Shown: in pieces, positions 1 to 7,200 of the stretch
Position numbering within the stretch: position 1 is the stretch's first letter
Layout: each line of letters opens with the position of its first letter
Assembly (NCBI GenBank): GCA_964370005.1
Contig: CAYJGR010000063.1
Coordinates: 1-12,761 of the forward strand
DNA: 12,761 nucleotides
Source: Heteroruminococcus sp964370005
GTDB taxonomy: Bacteria > Bacillota > Clostridia > Oscillospirales > Ruminococcaceae
Direction of reading: 5' to 3'
Notes under the pieces: generated by a model
Seen by the model: the letters and a program-made list of their open reading frames with translations, nothing else
The model's database searches: none
Told to the model about the DNA's origin: nothing
Program-made: the position numbers and the translations under genes

Positions 1-1542
1 GGCCTCTATGTACAGCAATACCATAGTGGTTATGGTAAATGTGGTATCAAATTCCATCACGGGTGCAAATTTCATAGAGCGTGTTATAGCATAAAAAGTG
101 AGGAAAGCGCTCACTATGGCGGGATATATAAATGCTGTTTTCTTGGGGCTGGTGATACTTTTACACACCAAAAGTATATATGAGAACACCACACTCACAG
201 CCACCCACCCCATAACAAAGTAGTAACCCATACCATGGACAAAGGTGGTGCTTTTATAATTCTCCACGATAAAAACAAGGTTGTGAAAGTTGTTTGTAAA
301 CACCAACAGCAGCGGTATAAATGTCATGGCCAAATAAATCTTATATAATTTTTCGATCCGCTTGCTCACACGTTGATTGCCGGCAAGTATTGCTATTTTT
401 ACAAACAAGGCCGGCGTAAATAAAATAGGGATATAATACGAGTACCACAGAGCGGTTTCTATAAAGGCATTGCTGCCATTCACCGATTTTAACAATCCTG
501 CCGTCATCAAATAAAGCATGAGTACCAGACCAAGTACTATGTGTCTTCTAATATTTTTATCGGTTATTCGACGGCGAATAGACATAAGGTAACACACCAC
601 AACAAAAAGCAGAAACAGGTAAAACACAGTGGTTTCTATGGGATTGGTAAACCCATATAGCCTTGTATTAAATGCATCTCGGCGCAATGTTTTTGAGACC
701 CGGGTGGTCGCCGAGTTGTACTCGTCGTTGTCCGACACGTACTGGGCGTTTTCGTACTGTGCAGGGGAGGGATAATAGGCCTCGTCGCATCTACCATCGG
801 GTAATCTGTAGCCCTGATTTATGAGCATATCGCCTGTCTTTGCATCAAAACTGATGCTATCATTATATACCAAGGCGCCAAAATCAAAACTCAAAGTGCC
901 ATCATTGGGTATAATTATTTCGATATCTCTGCCCGCCTTTTTAAGTTTTACCGCCTCGCTGTCGGTCGTTACAATTACAGGTTGTGACATATCATCGGTG
1001 AAAAACCTACCCTCGCTGTCAATCTTCTCAAAATCCTCCGCCACCGCATCTATGTCATATCCCCCATAAAGGGCGTTGGCCATAGCTATTACAATTTGAT
1101 GGGTTTTGGGGTATTCCCACATGTTGCCCGCCACACTACCTCCAAAGTCGAAATTTATGGGGAGGGCGGTGGACGACAAATCGGAAAAGCTATCTATATT
1201 TTCATCGGTCACCCCTCGGTCGAGTGCAATCACCACCGTTTGGGTGAAATGGGGTATAAATGTGTAATCGGGGTGCGCATCGGACAGCGGTATGCCCTGT
1301 GAATCATACACCGCTATATTATCGCCCTGCATAAAATCACGCACCGAGGACTGATATAAAGGATGGGTTAGGTCTGTGTTGGGGGCGAGGTCTGTTATAA
1401 CATCTATGTAGCCCGCATGATACTCGGGTACTATGTAATTATTTTGTGTGGACATTTCGGAATGGACATGCGCAAAAAAAGCGACCACGGCCAAAACAAG
1501 CGCTATTAGCAAAACAAATAGCACAATTTTATGCGTTTTCAT
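1..1542 (-). CDS. Membrane receptor with solute-binding-like ectodomain and 7-TM sensor module (C-terminus outside window)
   Basis: The frame is open from an ATG at 1542 to the window edge, giving 514 residues and no stop. An AAAGGGGG ribosome site lies just upstream. Residues 6-24 are a signal anchor. Residues about 30-295 form an extracytoplasmic domain; segments such as VVIALDRG (103-110), PVIVTTDSEAVKLKKAG (188-204) and IIIPNDGTLSFDFG (209-222) resemble type 2 solute-binding proteins. Seven hydrophobic helices follow (about 302-321, 334-351, 366-386, 402-417, 440-460, 469-486 and 500-514). The TNNFHNLVF segment (416-424) resembles the T-N-x-x-H motif of the 7-TM N-terminal region of some histidine kinases. 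Known families of this layout carry a cytoplasmic kinase, LuxR-type or cyclase output domain; which one is present here cannot be seen. The inferred role is sensing an extracellular ligand. Ligand and output are unknown. Confidence 0.8.
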   Translation of the reverse strand, partial: MKTHKIVLFVLLIALVLAVVAFFAHVHSEMSTQNNYIVPEYHAGYIDVITDLAPNTDLTHPLYQSSVRDFMQGDNIAVYDSQGIPLSDAHPDYTFIPHFTQTVVIALDRGVTDENIDSFSDLSSTALPINFDFGGSVAGNMWEYPKTHQIVIAMANALYGGYDIDAVAEDFEKIDSEGRFFTDDMSQPVIVTTDSEAVKLKKAGRDIEIIIPNDGTLSFDFGALVYNDSISFDAKTGDMLINQGYRLPDGRCDEAYYPSPAQYENAQYVSDNDEYNSATTRVSKTLRRDAFNTRLYGFTNPIETTVFYLFLLFVVVCYLMSIRRRITDKNIRRHIVLGLVLMLYLMTAGLLKSVNGSNAFIETALWYSYYIPILFTPALFVKIAILAGNQRVSKRIEKLYKIYLAMTFIPLLLVFTNNFHNLVFIVENYKSTTFVHGMGYYFVMGWVAVSVVFSYILLVCKSITSPKKTAFIYPAIVSAFLTFYAITRSMKFAPVMEFDTTFTITTMVLLYIEA

Positions 1543-1567
1543 ACCTATACCCCCTTTCCACACCTCA

Positions 1568-1596
1568 ATTATACATCACATACATGATTATGTATA
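1568..1596 (-). promoter_or_regulatory. Sigma-A promoter of the 7-TM receptor gene
   Basis: On the minus strand a -35 box TATACA (1596-1591) and a perfect -10 box TATAAT (1573-1568) are 17 bp apart. The start would fall near 1561, leaving a leader of about 20 nt that holds the AAAGGGGG ribosome site. It lies between the terminator of the upstream gene and the receptor start codon, so the receptor appears to be transcribed separately. Confidence 0.6.
1580..1595. repeat. Inverted repeat in the spacer of the receptor promoter
   Basis: ATACAT and ATGTAT are perfect 6-bp arms around a 4-nt centre (GATT). The repeat fills most of the -35/-10 spacer and overlaps the -35 box of the receptor promoter, where a repressor would block polymerase. 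Operator function is inferred. The site is AT-rich, so a chance palindrome is possible. Confidence 0.35.
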
Positions 1597-1603
1597 TATA
1601 CTC

Positions 1604-1640
1604 AAAAAAAGGCTGTGACATTTCCAAAGTGTCACAGCCT
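1604..1640 (-). terminator. Intrinsic terminator of the DUF6935-like gene
   Basis: A perfect 11-bp stem (AGGCTGTGACA with TGTCACAGCCT) encloses a 9-nt loop. On the minus strand a run of seven T follows directly. It begins 26 nt after the stop codon at 1667 and ends transcription before the receptor promoter. Confidence 0.92.
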
Positions 1641-1666
1641 GAACTTGTCGGCTTGTTATATGGCTA

Positions 1667-2269
1667 CTATGCCCATGGGTCTGCACTCTTGGGTTTTCTG
1701 ATATCGGGCAGCAGGTGGTACTCCCATAAAAACCACTGTCCGGTGGACTCCTTTTTGCGAAGTTTAACCCCTCTTGCACTGTCCGCACCACCCGATTTTA
1801 GGAACAACTGCAAATAACCCTCACCAATTAAGTCCTCGCTATGAGAGGTTTTGTACACATTAACAGTCAAAGGTTCTGACGGCTCATATTCATTTTCAGG
1901 GGTAGCCCCAACAAAATATGAAGCGGCAAGATAAGCCTTATCCCTAAATCGGTCGCTTAAAAACTGTATTTCATAGCTTGAAAGCGGTCTTGGCCCCTTT
2001 AGATGGTTTAGCATTTCTATGCATAAATCCTTATTTATAGGATACATACATAGAGCTACCACTGTGAGGGCCGCCACCTTGTTTGGGTCTTTGAAGTCGT
2101 TGCCCTCCATGGCCTTAAAGCTATCCAAAGTTGTGGGCATATTGCCAACGGCAACAGTGACACAGCTTGCCCCCGCAAGACCATCGCTGTTTTGATTATC
2201 AGTAGCATTCTTTACGGCTTCTTGTGCGCTTTTGCCAACTTCTTGTTTTAGCTTGTCAAAAAAACTCAT
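1667..2269 (-). CDS. DUF6935-like protein of unknown function
   Basis: This is a 200-aa cytoplasmic protein with no signal peptide or membrane helix. I start it at the ATG at 2269 (MSFFDKLKQ), because an AAAGGAG ribosome site sits 8 nt before it; an in-frame ATG 24 nt upstream (2293) has no such site. Residues 1-27 look like an amphipathic helix. The rest is a conserved-looking block: KVAALTVVALCMYP, EMLNHLKGPRPLSSYE, ASYFVGATPEN, and a C-terminal VKLRKKESTGQWFLWEYHL region ending in SADPWA. From memory this pattern, including the terminal ADPWA, fits DUF6935 of Clostridia; the family number should be verified. The function is unknown. It is monocistronic, with its own terminator and a probable promoter. 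Confidence 0.85.
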   Translation of the reverse strand: MSFFDKLKQEVGKSAQEAVKNATDNQNSDGLAGASCVTVAVGNMPTTLDSFKAMEGNDFKDPNKVAALTVVALCMYPINKDLCIEMLNHLKGPRPLSSYEIQFLSDRFRDKAYLAASYFVGATPENEYEPSEPLTVNVYKTSHSEDLIGEGYLQLFLKSGGADSARGVKLRKKESTGQWFLWEYHLLPDIRKPKSADPWA

Positions 2270-2300
2270 AACCACTTCTCCTTTACTTAACATCGGGTTA

Positions 2301-2328
2301 ATTACACCAAGTACACATACAAAATCAA
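2301..2328 (-). promoter_or_regulatory. Possible promoter of the DUF6935-like gene
   Basis: On the minus strand TTGATT (2328-2323) and TGTAAT (2306-2301) are separated by 16 bp, matching 4/6 and 5/6 of the sigma-A consensus. A TATAAT further upstream (about 2342-2337) has no credible -35 box and was judged weaker. The region is AT-rich, so the call is tentative. Confidence 0.35.
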
Positions 2329-2367
2329 TATTTTATTATATGTTATCATTTATGGGGGAGTGGTGTA

Positions 2368-2387
2368 AATGTGCCATTTGGCACATT
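2368..2387. repeat. 20-bp near-perfect palindrome
   Basis: The arms AATGTGCCA and TGGCACATT are complementary over 9 bp around a 2-nt centre. It lies between the promoter region of the DUF6935-like gene and the gdhA terminator. No T-run follows on either strand, so it looks more like a protein-binding site than a terminator. It resembles no operator I can name. Confidence 0.4.
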
Positions 2388-2430
2388 GAGAGGATAGAGG
2401 CGAGAGGATAGAAAACAGATAAGGTCAAGG
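2388..2430. repeat. Copy 1 of an intergenic repeat (AGAGGATAGA ... AAGGTCAAGG)
   Basis: It contains GAGAGGATAGA twice (2388-2398 and 2402-2412, period 14), followed by GAAAACAGATAAGGTCAAGG. A closely similar stretch occurs at 10621-10666. The right end forms one arm of the gdhA terminator, so repeat and terminator evidently overlap. No coding potential is seen in 2294-2489. Confidence 0.55.
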
Positions 2431-2456
2431 ACACCCACGCAGATGCCCTTGACCTT
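2411..2456 (-). terminator. Terminator of gdhA
   Basis: A perfect 10-bp stem (AAGGTCAAGG with CCTTGACCTT, arms 2421-2430 and 2447-2456) encloses a 16-nt loop. On the minus strand it is followed by a moderately T-rich tract (ATCTGTTTTC). It starts 33 nt after the gdhA stop codon. The same arm sequence is reused in the lipoprotein-gene terminator near 10863. Confidence 0.75.
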
Positions 2457-2489
2457 AATTATTAACTACTCAGTATTATGATGTGGGTC

Positions 2490-3842
2490 TTAGTAGGAAA
2501 CGCCTTGCCACTTCATAGCGTCGGCAACCTTGAGGAAACCGGCGATGTTAGCACCTGCAACGAGGTTGCCCTCCATGCCAAATTCCTTGGAAGCGTCAAA
2601 CGAGCTGTGGAAGATGTTGATCATGATATCCTTGAGTTTTGCGTCAACTTCCTCGGAAGTCCAGCTGTAGCGCATGGAGTTTTGGCTCATCTCCAGGCCA
2701 CTTGTAGCAACGCCGCCGGCATTGGCAGCCTTTGCAGGGCCAAACATTACGCCGTTTTTCAAGAATACTTCGACAGCCTCGGGGGTGGAGGGCATGTTTG
2801 CACCCTCGGCCACGGCAATGACACCGTTCTTGACCAGCACTTCGGCTTCTTCGCCGTTGAGCTCGTTCTGGGTGGCGCAGGGTAGTGCGATGTCACACTT
2901 GACATTCCAAATGCCACGGCAACCCTCGGTATAAGTAGAACCGGGCACACGGTTGGTATATTCGCTGATGCGTCCGCGCTCAACTTCCTTAATCTGCTGT
3001 ACAACGTCAAGGTTAATGCCGTTGGGGTCGTAGATGTAGCCGCCCGAATCGGACATTGCCACAACCTTACCACCCATCTCGGTGGCCTTTTCGGTGGCGT
3101 AAATGGCCACGTTGCCCGAACCCGAGATTACGACGGTCTTGCCCTTGAAGCTATCCTTCTTCATGCAGGCCATCATCTCCTGGGTGAAGTAGCATACACC
3201 ATAGCCGGTAGCCTGGGTGCGGATAAGCGAACCGCCGTAGGTCAGGCCCTTGCCGGTAAGCACGCCTGTGAACTCGTTGCGCAAACGCTTATACTGGCCA
3301 TACATAAAGCCAATCTCACGAGCACCTACACCGATATCACCTGCGGGTACGTCGGTGTCAGCACCGATGTGTTTAGCAAGCTCGGTCATAAAGCTCTGGC
3401 AAAAACGCATGATTTCGCCGTCACTCTTGCCCTTGGGATCAAAGTCAGAACCGCCCTTGCCGCCGCCCATGGGCAGACCGGTCAGGCTGTTCTTGAAAAT
3501 CTGCTCAAAGCCAAGGAATTTAATTACCGAGGCGGTAACAGAGGGGTGGAAACGCAGACCACCCTTGTAAGGGCCGATTGCCGAGTTGAACTGCACACGG
3601 AAACCACGGTTTACATGTACCTTGCCGGCGTCGTCTGCCCAAGATACACGGAACTGTATAAAACGCTCGGGTTCTACAATACGGTCGATGATGCCGGCCT
3701 CTACGATATCGGGGCGTGCGGCCACAACAGGTTCAAAGGATTCAAGTACTTCCTGTATTGCCTGCAAAAACTCAGGTTCAGCGGGATTGCGAGAGGCAAC
3801 GGTGTTGTAGATGCCCTCAAGATACTTGGACTTAAAGTTCAT
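2490..3842 (-). CDS. gdhA: NADP-specific glutamate dehydrogenase
   Basis: GdhA converts 2-oxoglutarate, ammonium and NADPH to glutamate in the cytoplasm; the family is hexameric. The 450-residue length is standard. The substrate domain shows PYKGGLRFHP (91-100), PMGGGKGG (124-131, with the catalytic-loop lysine K129) and PAGDIGVG (166-173, with the catalytic aspartate D169). The Rossmann domain begins at GSGNVA (241-246). The SDSGG segment at 264-268 is typical of NADP-using members of this subfamily. The start at 3842 is supported by GGAGGAG 8-9 nt upstream and by the usual N-terminal length. The gene is monocistronic and divergent from gltBD, so two routes from ammonium to glutamate sit side by side. 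No frameshift or missing motif was seen. Confidence 0.97.
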   Translation of the reverse strand: MNFKSKYLEGIYNTVASRNPAEPEFLQAIQEVLESFEPVVAARPDIVEAGIIDRIVEPERFIQFRVSWADDAGKVHVNRGFRVQFNSAIGPYKGGLRFHPSVTASVIKFLGFEQIFKNSLTGLPMGGGKGGSDFDPKGKSDGEIMRFCQSFMTELAKHIGADTDVPAGDIGVGAREIGFMYGQYKRLRNEFTGVLTGKGLTYGGSLIRTQATGYGVCYFTQEMMACMKKDSFKGKTVVISGSGNVAIYATEKATEMGGKVVAMSDSGGYIYDPNGINLDVVQQIKEVERGRISEYTNRVPGSTYTEGCRGIWNVKCDIALPCATQNELNGEEAEVLVKNGVIAVAEGANMPSTPEAVEVFLKNGVMFGPAKAANAGGVATSGLEMSQNSMRYSWTSEEVDAKLKDIMINIFHSSFDASKEFGMEGNLVAGANIAGFLKVADAMKWQGVSY

Positions 3843-3886
3843 TTTTGATCTCCTCCATATAATATGTATTAAATAGCCTAAAAAAG

Positions 3887-3915
3887 ATTATATAAAATTA
3901 TAAATGCTTTTGCAA
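3887..3915 (-). promoter_or_regulatory. Sigma-A promoter of gdhA
   Basis: On the minus strand TTGCAA (3915-3910, 4/6) and a perfect TATAAT (3892-3887) lie 17 bp apart. The start would be near 3880, giving a leader of about 38 nt with the GGAGGAG ribosome site. The -35 box is the centre of a 14-nt imperfect palindrome (3906-3919). Confidence 0.65.
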
Positions 3916-4010
3916 GAGCAAAACAGGCGTTTTTAAAAAATTTTGCAAAATAAAAATGCTTTTCTTGCGTTTTGGGGCACTTTTTAAGACAATTGTATGC
4001 TTTTTTGCCA
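3904..4010. repeat. AT-rich region with three ATGCTTTT...TTGC direct repeats and TTGCAA palindromes
   Basis: ATGCTTTT occurs at 3904-3911, 3956-3963 and 3997-4004, each time followed within a few bases by (T)TGC. TTTTGCAAAA (3941-3950) is a perfect palindrome, and the segment 3906-3919 around TTGCAA is palindromic at 12 of 14 positions. These lie at and just upstream of the gdhA promoter and could bind a regulator. The rest of the divergent region (4011-4118) holds nothing I recognise and no plausible gene. Confidence 0.35.
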
Positions 4011-4118
4011 GAATATATCCTGAGCGTTTTCATAAAAACCCATATATTACCATATTTTCATTGTGACACTTGACTGTAATTTAGCCTATATGCAGGGGGA
4101 ATTTCTAACTTTACCACA

Positions 4119-4147
4119 TTGAAATATAAAATGCGATGTGTTATAGT
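4119..4147 (+). promoter_or_regulatory. Sigma-A promoter of gltBD
   Basis: TTGAAA (4119-4124, 5/6) and TATAGT (4142-4147, 5/6) are separated by exactly 17 bp. Transcription should start around 4153-4155, giving a leader of about 115 nt before gltB. This places the terminator at 4172-4246 inside the transcript, so it must act as an attenuator. CACAT (4115-4119) and ATGTG (4136-4140) could pair across the promoter. Confidence 0.7.
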
Positions 4148-4167
4148 GTTTGGTAATAAAAGTTGAG

Positions 4168-4181
4168 CGACAATGAGGTCG
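4168..4181 (+). promoter_or_regulatory. Antiterminator-type hexaloop hairpin in the gltB leader
   Basis: CGAC (4168-4171) and GTCG (4178-4181) pair around the six-base loop AATGAG; a G-U pair can extend the stem. The loop and 3' arm are the same bases that form the 5' arm of the following terminator, so only one structure can exist at a time. RNA targets of ANTAR antiterminators are hexaloop hairpins with A at loop position 1 and G at position 4, and AATGAG satisfies this. Such targets normally have two hairpins; I found no second upstream one. The structural overlap is seen; ANTAR control is inferred. Confidence 0.5.
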
Positions 4182-4246
4182 TGATCGGCGGGGTATCCCA
4201 TTTGGATGGGATGCTCTTTAGCGCCATCACACCTCATTATTTTTTT
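4172..4246 (+). terminator. Attenuator (leader terminator) of gltBD
   Basis: The base stem pairs AATGAGGT (4172-4179) with ACCTCATT (4231-4238). It continues with GTGAT (4181-4185) to ATCAC (4226-4230) and GGCG (4187-4190) to CGCC (4222-4225), separated by single-base bulges. An apical hairpin pairs ATCCCAT (4195-4201) with ATGGGAT (4206-4212). A run of seven T follows (4240-4246). It ends 23 nt before the gltB start and lies downstream of the promoter, so read-through must be controlled for gltBD to be expressed. Confidence 0.85.
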
Positions 4247-4269
4247 ACTTAAAACAAGGAGGCCGCAGA

Positions 4270-7200
4270 ATGAAAAACAATACACTTTACAGCCGGCGGT
4301 ATGAGCATGACGCTTGTGGCATAGGTGCGGTGGTATCCATCGACGGCAAAAAAACTCATCGTGTAGTTTCGGATGCTCTGGAGGTTGTTGAAAAGCTTGA
4401 ACATCGTGCAGGCAAAGACGCCCTTGGCGAAGTGGGCGACGGTGTCGGGGTGCTACTGCAAATATCCCACAACTTTTTTAGTAAACTCGGTTTAGGGTTT
4501 GAACTTGGGGCAGAACGTGATTACGGTGTGGGCATGTTCTTTTTGCCCACCGATATGCTGAAAAGAAAACAGGCCAAAAAACTGTTTGAGGTGATAGCCG
4601 AGAAAGAGGGCGTGGAGTTTTTGGGTTGGCGCGAAGTGCCCACAAACCCCTCCACTCTGGGCAAAAAAGCTATAGATCAAATGCCCACCATTGAGCAATG
4701 TTTCCTAAAACGCCCCGCCGATATAGCACAAGGTATAGCATTTGACCGCAAACTTTATGTGATCCGCCGTGAATTTGAACACAGTTCGGGTGACACATAT
4801 GTTGTCAGTCTGTCCTCCCGCACCATCGTATACAAGGGCATGTTCCTTGTGGGACAGTTGCGCAAATTTTATCTCGATTTGCAGGACAAAGCCTATGTCA
4901 GCGCCATCGCCATGGTGCATTCAAGGTTTTCGACCAATACAAACCCCAGCTGGGAGAGGGCACACCCCAACCGCATTATTTTGCACAACGGCGAAATAAA
5001 CACTATACGAGGCAATGCCGACCGTATGCACGCCCGTGAGGAGACCATGCATTCCGATATTTTGGGGGATGACATCAGCAAGGTGCTCCCCGTGATAAAT
5101 GGCGAGGGTTCCGACTCGGCCATGCTTGATAATACCCTTGAGTTTATGTATATGAACGGTGTGTCGCTACCTCTGGCCGTTATGATGGCCATACCCGAGC
5201 CGTGGAAAAACGACCCATACATGAGTCGCAGCAAGAAGGATTTTTATCACTACTATGCCACCATGATGGAGCCGTGGGACGGTCCTGCCGCTATACTTTT
5301 CTCGGATGGTGACATCATGGGTGCAGTGCTTGACCGCAACGGTCTGCGCCCCTCCCGCTACTATATCACCAAGGATAACACCCTTATTTTGTCCTCCGAG
5401 GTGGGCGTGCTCGACATAAAGAGTTCCGATATTGTCAAAAAATCTCGCCTACAGCCCGGCAAGATGCTACTGGTCGATACCGTGAACCGACGCATCATTT
5501 CGGACGACGAATGTAAGAGCCATTACGCCTCTAAGAAGCCCTACGGCGAGTGGCTTGACCGCAATCTTGTCAGCTTAAAGGATTTGCAACTTCCCAATAA
5601 AAAAGTGGAAATTCACAGTCAAAAACAGCGTGACCGCCTGTATAAGGTGTTCGGTTACGCCTTTGAGGACGTAAAGGGAAACATTTTGCCCATGGCTAAA
5701 AACGGTATAGAGCCCACCGCCTCTATGGGTACCGACATCCCGCTGGCTGTGCTGTCCGACAAACACCAGTCCTTGTTTAGGTATTTCAAACAGCTGTTTG
5801 CACAGGTGACAAATCCGCCTATCGACTCATTGCGTGAGGAGATTGTGACCGATACCACGGTCTACATCGGTTCAGACGGAAATCTCCTCCATGACTGCGC
5901 CGAGAACTGCACCGTCTTGGAGGTGGATAACCCAATACTCACCGGCACAGATCTTATAAAGATTAAGGCCATGAACAAACCCGGTTTTCACACCGAGACT
6001 GTCTCGTTGCTATATTATAAAAACACCTCCCTTGAAAATGCCCTTGAGCAGCTTTTTGTGAGGTGTGACAAGGCCTATAAAAAAGGGGCTAATATCATTG
6101 TGCTCTCGGATAGGGGCATAGACGAAAATCATGTCGCCATACCCTCGTTGCTTGCTGTATCGGCCATGGAGCAGTACCTTATCAAGACCAAAAAGCGCAC
6201 AGCGGTATCCATTATACTCGAGAGTGGTGAACCCCGTGACGTGCACCAGTTCGCCACACTGCTGGGCTACGGTGCAAGGGCTATAAATCCTTACCTTGCC
6301 CACGAGTGCATAGAGGAGCTTATCGACCGCAAGATTTTGGACAAAGATCCCCACACCGCCATACACGACTACAACCACGCCATTTTGCACGGCATCGTCA
6401 AGGTGTCGGCCAAGATGGGCATATCGGTGCTGCAATCCTACCAGTCGGCACAAATTTTTGAGGCCGTGGGCATAAACAAGAAGGTCGTTGACAAGTACTT
6501 TACCAACACGGTAAGCCGTGTTGAGGGTGTGGGTCTGGAGGAGATCGCCGAGGGCGTGGAGTTTAGACATTCCAAGGCCTTTGACCCACTGGGGTTGGGG
6601 GTTGACACCTCCATGGACAGCATTGGACTTCAAAAACTGCGTGCCGGCGACGATAAAGAGGATCACCTTTACAGTCCACAGATAATCTTGGCGCTGCAAC
6701 AGGCCACCCAAAGTGGGGATTACAAGCGCTTCAAGGAGTACACCGCCATGGTGGACGACCAACACAAGCCTCATACCCTGCGGGGACTTCTGGCCTTTAA
6801 GTTTGAGGAGGCCACCCCCATATCCATCGATGAGGTGCAATCGGTCGATGAGATTGTAAAACGCTTTAAGACGGGCGCCATGTCCTACGGTTCTATCTCC
6901 AAGGAGGCGCACGAGTGTATGGCCATCGCTATGAACAAGCTCGGGGGCAAATCCAACTCGGGCGAGGGCGGCGAGGAACCCGAGCGTCTTGGCACCGAGC
7001 GTGGCAGCGCCATAAAGCAGGTGGCCTCGGGACGCTTTGGGGTCACAAGTGAGTATCTGCTGAGTGCAAACGAAATACAAATAAAGATGGCGCAGGGCGC
7101 AAAGCCGGGCGAGGGCGGTCATCTGCCGGGTGCAAAGGTTTACCCATGGGTGGCAAAAACTCGCCACTCAACCCCCGGTGTGTCCCTCATCTCACCACCG

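Noticed and set aside
2270..2293. Upstream ATG (2293) as start of the DUF6935-like protein
   Set aside because: The AAAGGAG ribosome site lies inside this 24-nt extension and points to the ATG at 2269.
2379..2395. TGGCAC resembling the -24 element of a sigma-54 promoter
   Set aside because: No TTGC-type -12 element at the required spacing on either strand; the TGGCAC is explained by the palindrome.
3369..3848. 159-codon open frame on the plus strand over gdhA
   Set aside because: Antisense shadow of gdhA; no convincing ribosome site or family resemblance.
4153..4246. T-box or known metabolite riboswitch in the gltB leader
   Set aside because: The leader is only about 115 nt, with no T-box consensus and no recognisable riboswitch core; the structure is explained by hairpin plus terminator.
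4058..4285. 75-codon open frame on the minus strand in the gdhA-gltB region
   Set aside because: It runs through the gltB promoter, attenuator and start codon and has no ribosome site. The hydrophobic start comes from the reversed leader.
6010..7167. 385-codon open frame on the minus strand inside gltB
   Set aside because: It lies entirely antisense to a fully conserved gltB. Its product has no domain logic, and no promoter or ribosome site is apparent. Long antisense frames are a by-product of codon bias.
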